Positions 1 to 6,796 of a stretch of DNA of 6,796 nucleotides are shown piece after piece. The DNA lies in assembly GCA_031418215.1 (NCBI GenBank), contig JANOXC010000178.1, positions 1-6,796 of the forward strand, written 5' to 3'. The translations under genes were made by a program, and so were the position numbers. The stretch comes from JANOXC01 sp031418215 (GTDB taxonomy: Bacteria; Bacteroidota; Bacteroidia; AKYH767-A; OLB10). Position 1 is the stretch's first letter, and every line of letters starts with the position of its first letter. The notes beneath the pieces were generated by a model. That model saw only the letters and a list, made by a program, of their open reading frames with translations. It searched no databases and was not told where the DNA came from.

Positions 1-249
1 GCATATGGATTAAGCTATTCCTAGTTGAGTTACTCTCCAGCAGAGCTCAAATCCGCTTTACTTAATATTGTAAAATTAAGTCAGTAAATGATAAGTTCAT
101 ATTAATAACAAAATTGTTGCATTAGAAACTTGATCCGAAGAAACTATGATTAATTTTTCACAAGACTAAAAGGAAGCATCAATATCTTTTAAATAAATCA
201 ACATTCTAGCTCCTTGATTCTAAATTCTAAATTCTAAATTCTGCATTCC
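1..249. other. Non-coding left flank, no gene seen
   Basis: This AT-rich stretch lies downstream of the minus-strand prolyl oligopeptidase. I found no convincing open reading frame, tRNA or other RNA gene on either strand. The only ordered elements are the 7-bp tandem repeat at 217-242 and a weak 6-bp inverted repeat (ACTTAA at 60-65, TTAAGT at 76-81). The inverted repeat is AT-only apart from one C-G pair and has no following T-run, so I do not call it a terminator. The gene to the left, if any, lies outside the window. Confidence 0.7.
217..242. repeat. 7-bp tandem repeat, about 3.7 copies
   Basis: Three perfect head-to-tail copies of ATTCTAA (217-223, 224-230, 231-237) are followed by a partial ATTCT (238-242). 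The array ends 7 bp beyond the stop codon of the prolyl oligopeptidase gene, which reads leftwards into it. The unit is not symmetrical, so it cannot form a terminator hairpin by itself. I recall short AT-rich tandem repeats of this kind as common between genes in Bacteroidota; a role here is unknown. Slippage could change the copy number, but the array lies outside any coding region. Confidence 0.85.
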
Positions 250-2358
250 CTACATCTTCATCCCCAATTGATAAAACAAAAAAGAAAAAATATCAGCTTG
301 CTCATCAATGAGTTTTGTTGTTGGCTTTCCTGATCCATGTCCGGCATCAACATCAATTCTGATCAAAATCGGGTTCGCACCTTTATACTTTTCCTGTAAA
401 GTTGCAGCATACTTAAACGAATGTGCAGGTACAACACGATCATCATGATCAGCCGTGGTAATCATTGTCGCAGGGTAATCTGTGTTTTCTTTGATATTGT
501 GTAAGGGCGAATATTTTCGAATTGCCTTAAACTCTGCTTCATTCTCACTGGTTCCATAATCAACAGCCCAAGACCATCCGATGGTAAATCTTTGATATCG
601 CAGCATGTCCATAACGCCCACAGCCGGTAGTGCCACCTTGAACAAATCAGGTCGCTGCAACATCACTGCACCAACAAGCAATCCACCATTGGAACGGCCG
701 CTGATGGCAAGCTGTTGGGTGTTGGAGTATTTTTCATTGATAAGATACTCGGCGGCAGCAATAAAATCGTCGAAAACATTTTGCTTTTTGAGTTTTGTTC
801 CGGCATAATGCCAGTCTGCACCAAATTCCCCGCCGCCACGTAAGGATGGCAAAGCAAAAATTCCTCCCTGCTCTAAGAAAACCATTCTTTCAGGTTTAAA
901 TTCCGGTGTTTTACTAATGTTGAATCCGCCATACCCAAAAAGTAGTGTTGGATTTTTTCCATCGTAAACCAACCCTTTTTTATGAACAATAAACATCGGA
1001 ATTTTAGTGCCGTCCTTACTTAAATAATTAACTTGTTTTGTTTCATAATCATCAGGGTTATAAGGCAACCTGGGTTTTGACTGCACATATAATCTATAAT
1101 TACCAGTATTGAATCGGTATGTAACAGTAGGTGAGGTGAATGTTGTAAAACCAAAGAAAAATAAACTGTCATTAATACTACCATTTATTTCTGAAACAGT
1201 ACCAAGCGTACCCAAAGGAACTTCTGATTCTCTTACGCCTTTCCTGTCATATATATATAAATGGCTGGAGGCGGATTTCATGTAATGCAGCACCATTTTT
1301 TTTCCAACCATTTCCGCTTCAATTAAAATGTCCTCATTTTGAGGAACCAGTTCTTTCCATTGATCTTCCTTTGGAGAATCTGCATTGATAAGAATTAACC
1401 GTTTACGTGGTGCCTTATAATCAGTCAGGAAAAGTAAATCATTACCAATGTTTCCAACAAGCGTAAAACTATTTGCAAAACTGCTAACAATAATTTTCAA
1501 TTTCCCCATTTTCGAAAGATCTTTAATCATCAAGCTATTGCCACTTGTTGATTCACTTCCATTTAGCACAAGAAAACGCTCATCCGGAGTTGTATAAGCT
1601 CTATAGATGCGTAATGGATTTGCTTTATCTTCAAAAATCAGAGAGTCTGTGAGCTGTTCTTTATGTAATTGATGATAATAAACTTTGTGATTTTCATTCC
1701 TTCCTGTAAGTGCATCGCCGGTTGGAACATCATAACGACTGTAAAAAAAACCGGAATCTTTCCAGGCTATATTGGAGAACTTAATCCAACCCAACATCTC
1801 AGGCAAGGATTTTATAGTCGATACTTCCTTAACTCGTACTTCATTCCAATCACTGCCTGCCTGAGTTAAAACAAATGCCATGTATTTCCCATCATTCGAA
1901 GGAATCAATTGTTGGATTGCCACTGTTCCATCAACTGAAAGTTTGTTGGCGTCAAAATATGCCATCGGAACAGTATTCAAACTAGGCATTACGTATAAAA
2001 CAGATTGATTCTGTAATCCGTCATTTTTAAAATAGAAGTAACGATTACCTGCTTTAAAAGGTGGGTTAAATTTGGGATAATTCCACAGTGCTTTCATTCT
2101 GTTATAAAGCGTATCACGAAACGGAATTTGTTTAAGATAATTTGTCGTTAACTCATTTTCAGCCATCACCCATTTGGCTGTTTCAACAGATCTATCATCC
2201 TCCATCCAACGATAAGGATCGGCGATACTTTCATCAAAATAAATATCAATTTGAGCTGATTTTCTTGGAGTAGGGTAAAGTAATGGCTGAGCCTCACTCT
2301 TATGGATTCCTTCAATTGCTATTAAGCAGACAACTGCTATTAAAGTGTTTTTATTCAT
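250..2358 (-). CDS. Secreted prolyl oligopeptidase, family S9A
   Basis: This is a 702-residue serine peptidase expected to cut short peptides on the carboxyl side of proline. Residues 1-23 form a signal peptide (Lys-4, hydrophobic core, likely cleavage after SEA), so the mature enzyme should act in the periplasm or outside the cell. Residues about 25-75 and 440-702 form the alpha/beta-hydrolase domain, and about 75-435 is the beta-propeller that limits access to small peptides. By family alignment the triad is Ser556 in GRSNGG, Asp639 in ADHDDRVVP and His674 in DAGHGSGKPT. Tyr476 in FGYGGFN is the probable oxyanion residue, and Trp597 and Arg641 match known substrate-pocket positions. The length is normal and there is no frameshift. 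Translation starts at ATG 2358 after an A/T-rich leader (AATAAAAACATTTT) without a Shine-Dalgarno site; the stop is TAG. The gene is divergent from the DUF885 lipoprotein gene. The family is near certain; the true substrates are unknown. Confidence 0.95.
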   Translation of the reverse strand: MNKNTLIAVVCLIAIEGIHKSEAQPLLYPTPRKSAQIDIYFDESIADPYRWMEDDRSVETAKWVMAENELTTNYLKQIPFRDTLYNRMKALWNYPKFNPPFKAGNRYFYFKNDGLQNQSVLYVMPSLNTVPMAYFDANKLSVDGTVAIQQLIPSNDGKYMAFVLTQAGSDWNEVRVKEVSTIKSLPEMLGWIKFSNIAWKDSGFFYSRYDVPTGDALTGRNENHKVYYHQLHKEQLTDSLIFEDKANPLRIYRAYTTPDERFLVLNGSESTSGNSLMIKDLSKMGKLKIIVSSFANSFTLVGNIGNDLLFLTDYKAPRKRLILINADSPKEDQWKELVPQNEDILIEAEMVGKKMVLHYMKSASSHLYIYDRKGVRESEVPLGTLGTVSEINGSINDSLFFFGFTTFTSPTVTYRFNTGNYRLYVQSKPRLPYNPDDYETKQVNYLSKDGTKIPMFIVHKKGLVYDGKNPTLLFGYGGFNISKTPEFKPERMVFLEQGGIFALPSLRGGGEFGADWHYAGTKLKKQNVFDDFIAAAEYLINEKYSNTQQLAISGRSNGGLLVGAVMLQRPDLFKVALPAVGVMDMLRYQRFTIGWSWAVDYGTSENEAEFKAIRKYSPLHNIKENTDYPATMITTADHDDRVVPAHSFKYAATLQEKYKGANPILIRIDVDAGHGSGKPTTKLIDEQADIFSFLFYQLGMKM

Positions 2359-2373
2359 AAAATGTTTTTATTC

Positions 2374-2404
2374 TTTCGAGCAGGCAAAATAACAGCTATT
2401 TTCG
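2374..2404 (+). promoter_or_regulatory. Candidate Bacteroidota-type promoter for the DUF885 gene
   Basis: The 74-bp divergent gap must hold the promoters of both flanking genes unless they lie inside coding sequence. On the plus strand, TTTC at 2374-2377 and TATTTTCG at 2397-2404 are separated by 19 bp. They resemble the Bacteroidota sigma-ABfr consensus (TTTG, about 19 bp, TAnnTTTG) with one mismatch in each box. Transcription would then start near 2410, about 20 bases before the ATG. I found no equally good pair for the minus-strand gene: a TTATTTTG-like box (plus coordinates 2385-2392) lacks a well-spaced upstream element. The match is weak for such an AT-rich gap. Confidence 0.3.
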
Positions 2405-2432
2405 TCAATATATCCTGAAATATATCTGAAGT

Positions 2433-4223
2433 ATGAAAAAATATTGCCGTTTTACCTTATTTGTCTCTTGTCTCGCAGGATTTACGATTTTGCTGTCAGC
2501 TTGTGGCAGTAAAACTGTTGTGGATCAATCTACAGAAGATGAAAAATTTGGAGTTTTTAAAAATTATTTTGTTGAACAATTTTTTCAAATTTCCCCTTCC
2601 GCAGCGCTTTTTGCGGGAAGGCATGATTTTGATAGTGTTTTGCAAATTCCGTCAAAGGGATTAATTGAAAAGCAGACTGCGGATTATCTGGCTTTATTAG
2701 ATAGTATGGGCAGTTATGATGAGACTAAACTTTCTGATGCCAATCGCATTGATTACAAAATGATACGGGATCAAATCAATAGTGAAGTATGGTATAGACG
2801 AGATTTTAGGTCTTATGAATGGGACCCTTCCTTTTTAAATGTAGCAGGCGGTTTCGCTGAAATTTTAAATGGCCGCTATGTTTCGCTTGAAATGCGTCTT
2901 AAAAATTTTAGCAAGCGTATGCAAAATGTCTCAGCTTTTTATGAGGAAGGAAAAAAGTTGATCACCACGCCAACAATTGAACACACTGATCTTGCCATTT
3001 TACAAAATGAAGGATCCTGTGAAGAGGTATTTGGAAAGGCTTTAAGAGATTCAATAAACAGTTCAACGCTTTCAGAAGAAGAAAAAAATAATATGTTGGT
3101 ATTGGCTGAAACGGCTAAAAATGCCATGCTAAACTATGTTGGTTGGCTGAAGGAAAAACGAAAGGGAATGACCGTTGCAAATAGTAAAAGCTTCCGCATA
3201 GGTAAAGATTATTTTGACAAGAAGTTTGACTACGACATCGTATCTCAATTTACTGCTGAGGAAATGTATGAAAAGGCGGTTAAGCGTAAGGCAGAAATTC
3301 ACCATGAAATGGCCAACCTTTCAAGGCAGTTATGGCCGAAGTATTTTAAAGATGTAAAGATGCCAGTAGATTCATTGGTACTAATCAAGCAAATGATTGA
3401 ACGCCTTTCATTAAATCATGTAAAACCCGAAGAATTCCTGTCAGCCATTGAAAAACAAATTCCTGATTTGGTAAATTTTATCAATGAAAAAAAATTAATA
3501 TATATAGACCCTGCAAAACCATTAAAAGTTAGAAAAACTCCCGGCTACATGGAAGGTGGTGGCGCAGGTGCTTCCATTTCAGCTCCAGGTCCATTTGATA
3601 AAGACGCCAATACTTATTATAATGTTTCTCCTTTAACAGGTTATACCCCTGAAGCTGCGGAGAGTTATTTGCGTGAGTATAATCATTATGTACTGCAGAT
3701 TTTAAATATTCATGAGGCTATTCCCGGGCATTATACGCAACTTGTTTACAGCAACAATTCCCCAAGCCTGATAAAGAGTTTATTCGGTAACGGCGCAATG
3801 ATTGAAGGATGGGCTGTTTATGCTGAGCGCATGATGTTGGAAAATGGTTATGGAAATGACGAACCGGAAATATGGTTGTTATATTACAAATGGCATTTAC
3901 GTTCGGTTTGTAACACCATTCTTGATTATAGCGTCCATGTATTGAATATGAGTGAAGAAGATGCAAAACGCTTGTTGATTGAAGGAGATTTTCAGCAGGA
4001 AGCAGAGGCAGAAGGAAAATGGAGGCGTGTTAAATTAACTCAGGTGCAACTTTGCAGTTATTTTACAGGTTTTACAGAAATTTATTCATTACGGACTGAG
4101 CTGCAGGAAAAACAAGGAAAGACATTTGATCTTAAGAAATTTCATGAGCAATTTCTTAGTTATGGTAGTGCACCTGTAAAATATATAAGGGAGCTAATGA
4201 TTAACCAGGCGGCAAATAAATAA
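2433..4223 (+). CDS. DUF885 family lipoprotein, probable metallopeptidase
   Basis: This 596-residue protein has a lipoprotein signal: MKKYCR, a hydrophobic stretch at 8-20, and the lipobox LSAC with the lipidated Cys24 followed by Gly-Ser. It should therefore be anchored in the envelope, probably facing the periplasm or cell surface. The rest matches the DUF885 family (Pfam PF05960 from memory). The diagnostic motif is HEAIPGH at 427-433 (His427, Glu428, His433), followed by EGWAVYAE at 458-465 with Glu458 and Glu465. A conserved helix (about 488-503) carries Arg490, Asp498 and His502. These match the pattern of a zinc peptidase with a widened HExxxxH site; that reading is inferred from the family, and the substrate is not visible. 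The length is usual for the family and the frame is intact. The start at 2433 gives the signal peptide directly; no strong Shine-Dalgarno site precedes it. The next gene begins 12 bp downstream, suggesting an operon. Confidence 0.9.
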   Translation: MKKYCRFTLFVSCLAGFTILLSACGSKTVVDQSTEDEKFGVFKNYFVEQFFQISPSAALFAGRHDFDSVLQIPSKGLIEKQTADYLALLDSMGSYDETKLSDANRIDYKMIRDQINSEVWYRRDFRSYEWDPSFLNVAGGFAEILNGRYVSLEMRLKNFSKRMQNVSAFYEEGKKLITTPTIEHTDLAILQNEGSCEEVFGKALRDSINSSTLSEEEKNNMLVLAETAKNAMLNYVGWLKEKRKGMTVANSKSFRIGKDYFDKKFDYDIVSQFTAEEMYEKAVKRKAEIHHEMANLSRQLWPKYFKDVKMPVDSLVLIKQMIERLSLNHVKPEEFLSAIEKQIPDLVNFINEKKLIYIDPAKPLKVRKTPGYMEGGGAGASISAPGPFDKDANTYYNVSPLTGYTPEAAESYLREYNHYVLQILNIHEAIPGHYTQLVYSNNSPSLIKSLFGNGAMIEGWAVYAERMMLENGYGNDEPEIWLLYYKWHLRSVCNTILDYSVHVLNMSEEDAKRLLIEGDFQQEAEAEGKWRRVKLTQVQLCSYFTGFTEIYSLRTELQEKQGKTFDLKKFHEQFLSYGSAPVKYIRELMINQAANK

Positions 4224-4235
4224 TAGACTTTAAAT

Positions 4236-5444
4236 ATGATTCGTCCTGTTACTTATTCCATTCGTGAAGGGTTTTCATTGCAACTTTTTAAATCTGCAGA
4301 TGAAATTCCAACAGCGCATTGGAATAAATTGGTTGATGGGTTATCGCTTTTCTTATCGATAGATTATTTAAAAGCGTTGGATATATCATGGACAGAAAGT
4401 CACCAGTTTGTTTACGCATTACTATATAAAAATGACTTACCATTCGCAGCTCTTTATTTTCAAGCCATTGATCTTTCTGCTGTAAAAATTGGTTCAATCA
4501 TACATGTCGAACCTTATGGTAAATTCCTGAAGTTGGTAAGTGATAAGATAACTGATTCGCTCATCAGAAGATCGGAAGGCGGAGCCAAGTGGTTTTTGGT
4601 AAATGGAAATATGTGTGCAAGCGGAGAATATGGTATTGCCTGCTCAGCAGAGAACCGTTCAGCATTGGCAAATATTTATATAGAAGTATTAAATACGATT
4701 ACTGAATACCTCAAGGTGTCAGGCGAGGTTAGTGTGTTCTTGTCAAAAGATTTTCCTTTTAACAACGACTTTCTTTCTGCTCAATTTAAAGAGGAGAAGT
4801 TCATCCGGTTTGTTATGGATCCTGTAATGGTAGTAGCAATTAATCCCGGTTGGAATGATTTTGAAGATTATCTCATGGCATTATCTTCAAAATATCGGTT
4901 AAGGGCATCAACAGTAATAGAGAAAGTTGCTGCCCTTGAACTCAGGGAATTATATGCTCACGACATTTTGAAATTCTCAACTAAGCTGGATGCTCTTTAT
5001 CAAGCTGTAATTGGGAAGTCACCGGTTCGTGTTGTTCATCCCGATATTCAATATATATATAACATAAAAGTGGAGTTGCAAGATAAATTCAATGTAAAAT
5101 GTTGGTTCGATAAAGATGAACCTGTTGCTTTTTATACTTCATTACAAAATGATAAAGAATTGGACGCACATCATATTGGTATCGATTATCATCTGAATAA
5201 GTCGCATGCTTTATATCAGAATATATTGTACAGTCTGATGAAGGACGCCATTCAATGTAAATCACCACAACTCAACTTTGGACGCACGGCCATGGAAATG
5301 AAAAGTACCGTAGGTGCCGTACCTGAAGATTATGTTGCTTATATTAAGTTAAATAATAAAGTGTTAAATCACTTGCTTCGACCGTTTCTCCCTTCGCAGC
5401 CTCCTGATAAATGGGTACAACGTGATCCATTCCGAAAGACTTGA
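4236..5444 (+). CDS. GNAT/FemAB-like acyltransferase-fold protein
   Basis: This is a 402-residue protein with no signal peptide or membrane segment, so probably cytoplasmic. I recognise it only at superfamily level. The C-terminal half looks like the GNAT-like fold of FemAB/BioF2-type proteins (Acetyltransf_6 or 'peptidogalycan biosynthesis' families). It has a basic segment SSKYRLRAST at 217-226, a central acceptor-domain-like stretch (290-320), and the motif NFGRTAMEMKSTVGAVPEDY at 347-366. That motif resembles the conserved R...K...GA signature of these families. Relatives transfer acyl or aminoacyl groups to amines, including peptidoglycan or lipid precursors; which reaction occurs here cannot be told. 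ATG 4236 is the earliest possible start, because an in-frame TAG lies at 4224-4226. The 12-bp gap after the DUF885 gene suggests co-transcription and translational coupling. A 98-bp gap follows, with no clear terminator or promoter. No truncation is seen. Confidence 0.65.
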   Translation: MIRPVTYSIREGFSLQLFKSADEIPTAHWNKLVDGLSLFLSIDYLKALDISWTESHQFVYALLYKNDLPFAALYFQAIDLSAVKIGSIIHVEPYGKFLKLVSDKITDSLIRRSEGGAKWFLVNGNMCASGEYGIACSAENRSALANIYIEVLNTITEYLKVSGEVSVFLSKDFPFNNDFLSAQFKEEKFIRFVMDPVMVVAINPGWNDFEDYLMALSSKYRLRASTVIEKVAALELRELYAHDILKFSTKLDALYQAVIGKSPVRVVHPDIQYIYNIKVELQDKFNVKCWFDKDEPVAFYTSLQNDKELDAHHIGIDYHLNKSHALYQNILYSLMKDAIQCKSPQLNFGRTAMEMKSTVGAVPEDYVAYIKLNNKVLNHLLRPFLPSQPPDKWVQRDPFRKT

Positions 5445-5542
5445 CAGGAAAGGATTTGCGCTTAGAACTCTTGAACCTTTTACTGTTAATAATTTCATCT
5501 GATTCAATTGGGGAGTCGGAATTTTTCACGTAAACTTGTAGA

Positions 5543-6424
5543 ATGGAACTGCAGCCTGAAAACAATAGTGAAATCAAAGCCCTCATCAGCCTTTTAGATG
5601 ATACGGATAAAGAAATTTATTCGCACATTGAAGAGAAGTTGGTCAGTATAGGCCGTGAAGCAATTCCTTTATTGGAAGATGCCTGGTCTAATTCTTTTGA
5701 TGCTTTACAACAGCAGCGGATTGAACATATCGTTCATAAAATTCAATTTGATACACTTTTTGAAGAACTTAAACTATGGATTTATACCAGGGATGAAGAT
5801 TTATTATTAGGGGCCATCATCATTGCTCGATATCAGTATCCTGATCTCGATGAGGAAAAGATTCACGAGCAGTTGAATAAAATCAAGCGTGATATCTGGC
5901 TGGAGTTAAATGAGAACATGACGGCATTGGAGCAGATCAATGTTATTAATCATGTGTTATTTGTGACACATGGATTTGGTGGCAATACAAGTAATTACCA
6001 TGCTCCCCAGAATTCTTTTATTAATACTGTCTTAGAAAGCCATCGTGGAAATCCTTTGTTATTAAGCATTATCTACCAACTTGCCTGTCAACAGGTAAGC
6101 ATTCCTGTTTATGGAGTAAATCTCCCGGAACATTTTGTATTAGCTTATCTTGAAAAAGAACCAGCTGAAAATCCTGAATTGAGAAAGGTCTTATTTTATA
6201 TCAATGCATTCAGCAAGGGCACCGTATTCGGAAAGGCTGATGTTGACCAATTTATTAAGAAGCTGAATGTAGATACTTCACCTGGATTCTATTTGCCTTG
6301 TACCAATCGCGACATGATTCAACGAATGTTGCGAAATCTAGCTTTTTCATTTCAAAAGCTTGGTGATCAGGAAAAAGTGGAAGAGATTGAAAGGATGCTG
6401 CTTTTATTCATTAATGCGAAATAA
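5543..6424 (+). CDS. SirB1-type transglutaminase-like protein
   Basis: This 293-residue, probably cytoplasmic protein has no signal peptide. Residues 1-75 form an acidic, helical, HEAT-like region (ALISLLDD, IPLLEDAW). Residues about 80-290 match the SirB1/Transglut_core2 family. The landmarks are NHVLFVTHGFGGN (136-148), NSFINTVLESHRGNPLLLSIIY (157-178), GVNLPEHFVLAY (191-202) and INAFSKGTVF (220-229). His197 and Asn221 sit where the His and Asp of a transglutaminase triad would be expected. The expected Cys seems absent: the only cysteines are Cys182 and Cys253, neither in the usual place, so it is probably not a classical cysteine transglutaminase. The biochemical role of the SirB1 family is not settled. 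ATG 5543 is fixed by an in-frame TAA at 5531-5533 with no other start between. The gene lies 98 bp after the acyltransferase-like gene and may share its transcript. Its last 14 bp overlap the convergent sugar transferase gene. Confidence 0.85.
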   Translation: MELQPENNSEIKALISLLDDTDKEIYSHIEEKLVSIGREAIPLLEDAWSNSFDALQQQRIEHIVHKIQFDTLFEELKLWIYTRDEDLLLGAIIIARYQYPDLDEEKIHEQLNKIKRDIWLELNENMTALEQINVINHVLFVTHGFGGNTSNYHAPQNSFINTVLESHRGNPLLLSIIYQLACQQVSIPVYGVNLPEHFVLAYLEKEPAENPELRKVLFYINAFSKGTVFGKADVDQFIKKLNVDTSPGFYLPCTNRDMIQRMLRNLAFSFQKLGDQEKVEEIERMLLLFINAK

Positions 6425-6796
6425 TTTTTCCAATTGTTTGAAGCATTATTTTCATATCCTGCACCATACTGCGTTGAAAAATGTAAGTTTGATTTAAACT
6501 AATTTTTTTAGGCATTATTTTCTCTATATATTCTTTTTCAGGATCAGTTACATGGGAAAGCAACTCGTTTTCATTGGAGAAAGCAATTGAAGCAGGGTCT
6601 GTGATGCCGGGTTTCACGTTTAGTATTTGAAGTTGTTCTTTCGTATAAAGATTAACATATTTCCTTACTTCCGGACGAGGTCCCACGAAACTCATGCTAC
6701 CATTTAATACATTGATGAGTTGCGGTAATTCATCTAGTTTGTATTCTCTTAGGTAATATCCAATAGGAGTAATTCTGGGATCGCGCGCACCAACTG
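6411..6796 (-). CDS. Bacterial sugar transferase (phosphoglycosyl transferase), C-terminal part
   Basis: This gene runs off the right edge, so only the last 127 residues are present. The reading frame continues upstream of the internal Met (codon at 6693-6695) to the window end with VGARDPRITPIGYYLR. The protein therefore does not start at that Met. The segment matches the monotopic phosphoglycosyl transferase family (PF02397; PglC/WcaJ catalytic domain). It has LDELPQLINVLNG with the Asp-Glu catalytic pair (codons at 6729-6734), then MSFVGPRPEV and VKPGITDPASIAF. Members move a sugar-1-phosphate from a UDP-sugar onto undecaprenyl phosphate at the inner membrane, the first step of O-antigen, capsule or other glycan assembly. 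The C-terminus ends soon after the domain, as in the short PglC-like forms; the missing part should hold the membrane helix. The sugar used cannot be told. The gene ends by overlapping the SirB1-like gene tail to tail and probably belongs to a glycan locus to the right. Confidence 0.93.
   Translation of the reverse strand, partial: VGARDPRITPIGYYLREYKLDELPQLINVLNGSMSFVGPRPEVRKYVNLYTKEQLQILNVKPGITDPASIAFSNENELLSHVTDPEKEYIEKIMPKKISLNQTYIFQRSMVQDMKIMLQTIGKIISH

Noticed and set aside
60..81. Possible hairpin ACTTAA...TTAAGT as a terminator of the prolyl oligopeptidase gene
   Set aside because: The stem is only 6 bp with one G-C pair and a 10-nt loop. It has no T-run and lies about 170 bp past the stop codon.
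427..433. Bases at the left of the window scanned as part of a search for a DUF885-like HExxH anomaly; the wider HEAIPGH spacing in the DUF885 protein (its residues 427-433, bases 3711-3731) at first looked like a damaged zinc site
   Set aside because: HExxPGH is the normal signature of the DUF885 family, so the wider spacing is not a defect or novelty here.
684..701. GRSNGG in place of the better-known GGSNGG around the prolyl oligopeptidase serine
   Set aside because: The nucleophile and the following Asn-Gly-Gly are intact and the rest of the triad is conserved. A single Gly-to-Arg change before the serine is not evidence of inactivity.
1249..1259. Run of alternating AT (also near 3498-3506 and 5050-5060)
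   Set aside because: Each run lies inside a conserved reading frame and just encodes Tyr/Ile codons (for example YIY). It is explained by AT-rich codon choice.
3718..3966. 82-codon minus-strand open frame opposite the DUF885 gene
   Set aside because: It lies wholly antisense to the HExxPGH and EGWAVYAE region of a strongly supported gene. Its translation resembles no protein family I know.
5445..5542. 98-bp gap checked for a promoter, terminator or small RNA
   Set aside because: No stable inverted repeat is seen. The TTTG at 5455-5458 has no matching TAnnTTTG at the right distance, so nothing can be supported.
5344..5586. 80-codon minus-strand open frame across the 98-bp gap between the acyltransferase-like and SirB1-like genes
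   Set aside because: It overlaps conserved ends of both plus-strand genes, has no recognisable domain and no leader signal. It is most likely chance.

Overview
The window looks like an ordinary chromosomal piece of a member of the Bacteroidota. It is AT-rich and has A/T-rich leaders instead of strong Shine-Dalgarno sites. It carries a secreted S9A prolyl oligopeptidase with a Bacteroidota-like sequence, a lipoprotein of the DUF885 metallopeptidase family, and a short phosphoglycosyl transferase of the kind found in surface-polysaccharide loci. Genus and species cannot be read from the sequence. Codon use and base composition look even across the genes, and I see no insertion sequence, CRISPR array, RNA gene, phage gene or recognisable defence system.

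Layout from left to right. Positions 1-249 are non-coding except for a short 7-bp tandem repeat (217-242) just past the end of the first gene. Positions 250-2358 (minus strand) hold a full-length exported prolyl oligopeptidase with an intact Ser/Asp/His triad. A 74-bp divergent gap (2359-2432) separates it from a plus-strand run of three genes: a DUF885 lipoprotein peptidase (2433-4223), a GNAT/FemAB-like acyltransferase-fold protein 12 bp downstream (4236-5444), and, after a 98-bp gap, a SirB1-type transglutaminase-like protein (5543-6424). This last gene overlaps tail to tail by 14 bp with a minus-strand bacterial sugar transferase (6411 to the right edge). The window shows only the C-terminal 127 residues of that protein, including its catalytic Asp-Glu pair.

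How the genes may work together. The two divergent genes both encode envelope-exported peptidases, one a periplasmic serine oligopeptidase and one a lipid-anchored probable metallopeptidase. That would fit the breakdown of small peptides outside the cytoplasm. The tight spacing of DUF885 and the acyltransferase-like gene suggests co-transcription, with the SirB1-like gene possibly in the same unit. The sugar transferase is probably the edge of a polysaccharide or glycan locus lying to the right. I found no convincing previously undescribed system. The points worth a second look are the peptidase pair, the unassigned acyltransferase-like protein coupled to DUF885, the apparent lack of a catalytic cysteine in the transglutaminase-like protein, and the overlapping convergent gene ends.
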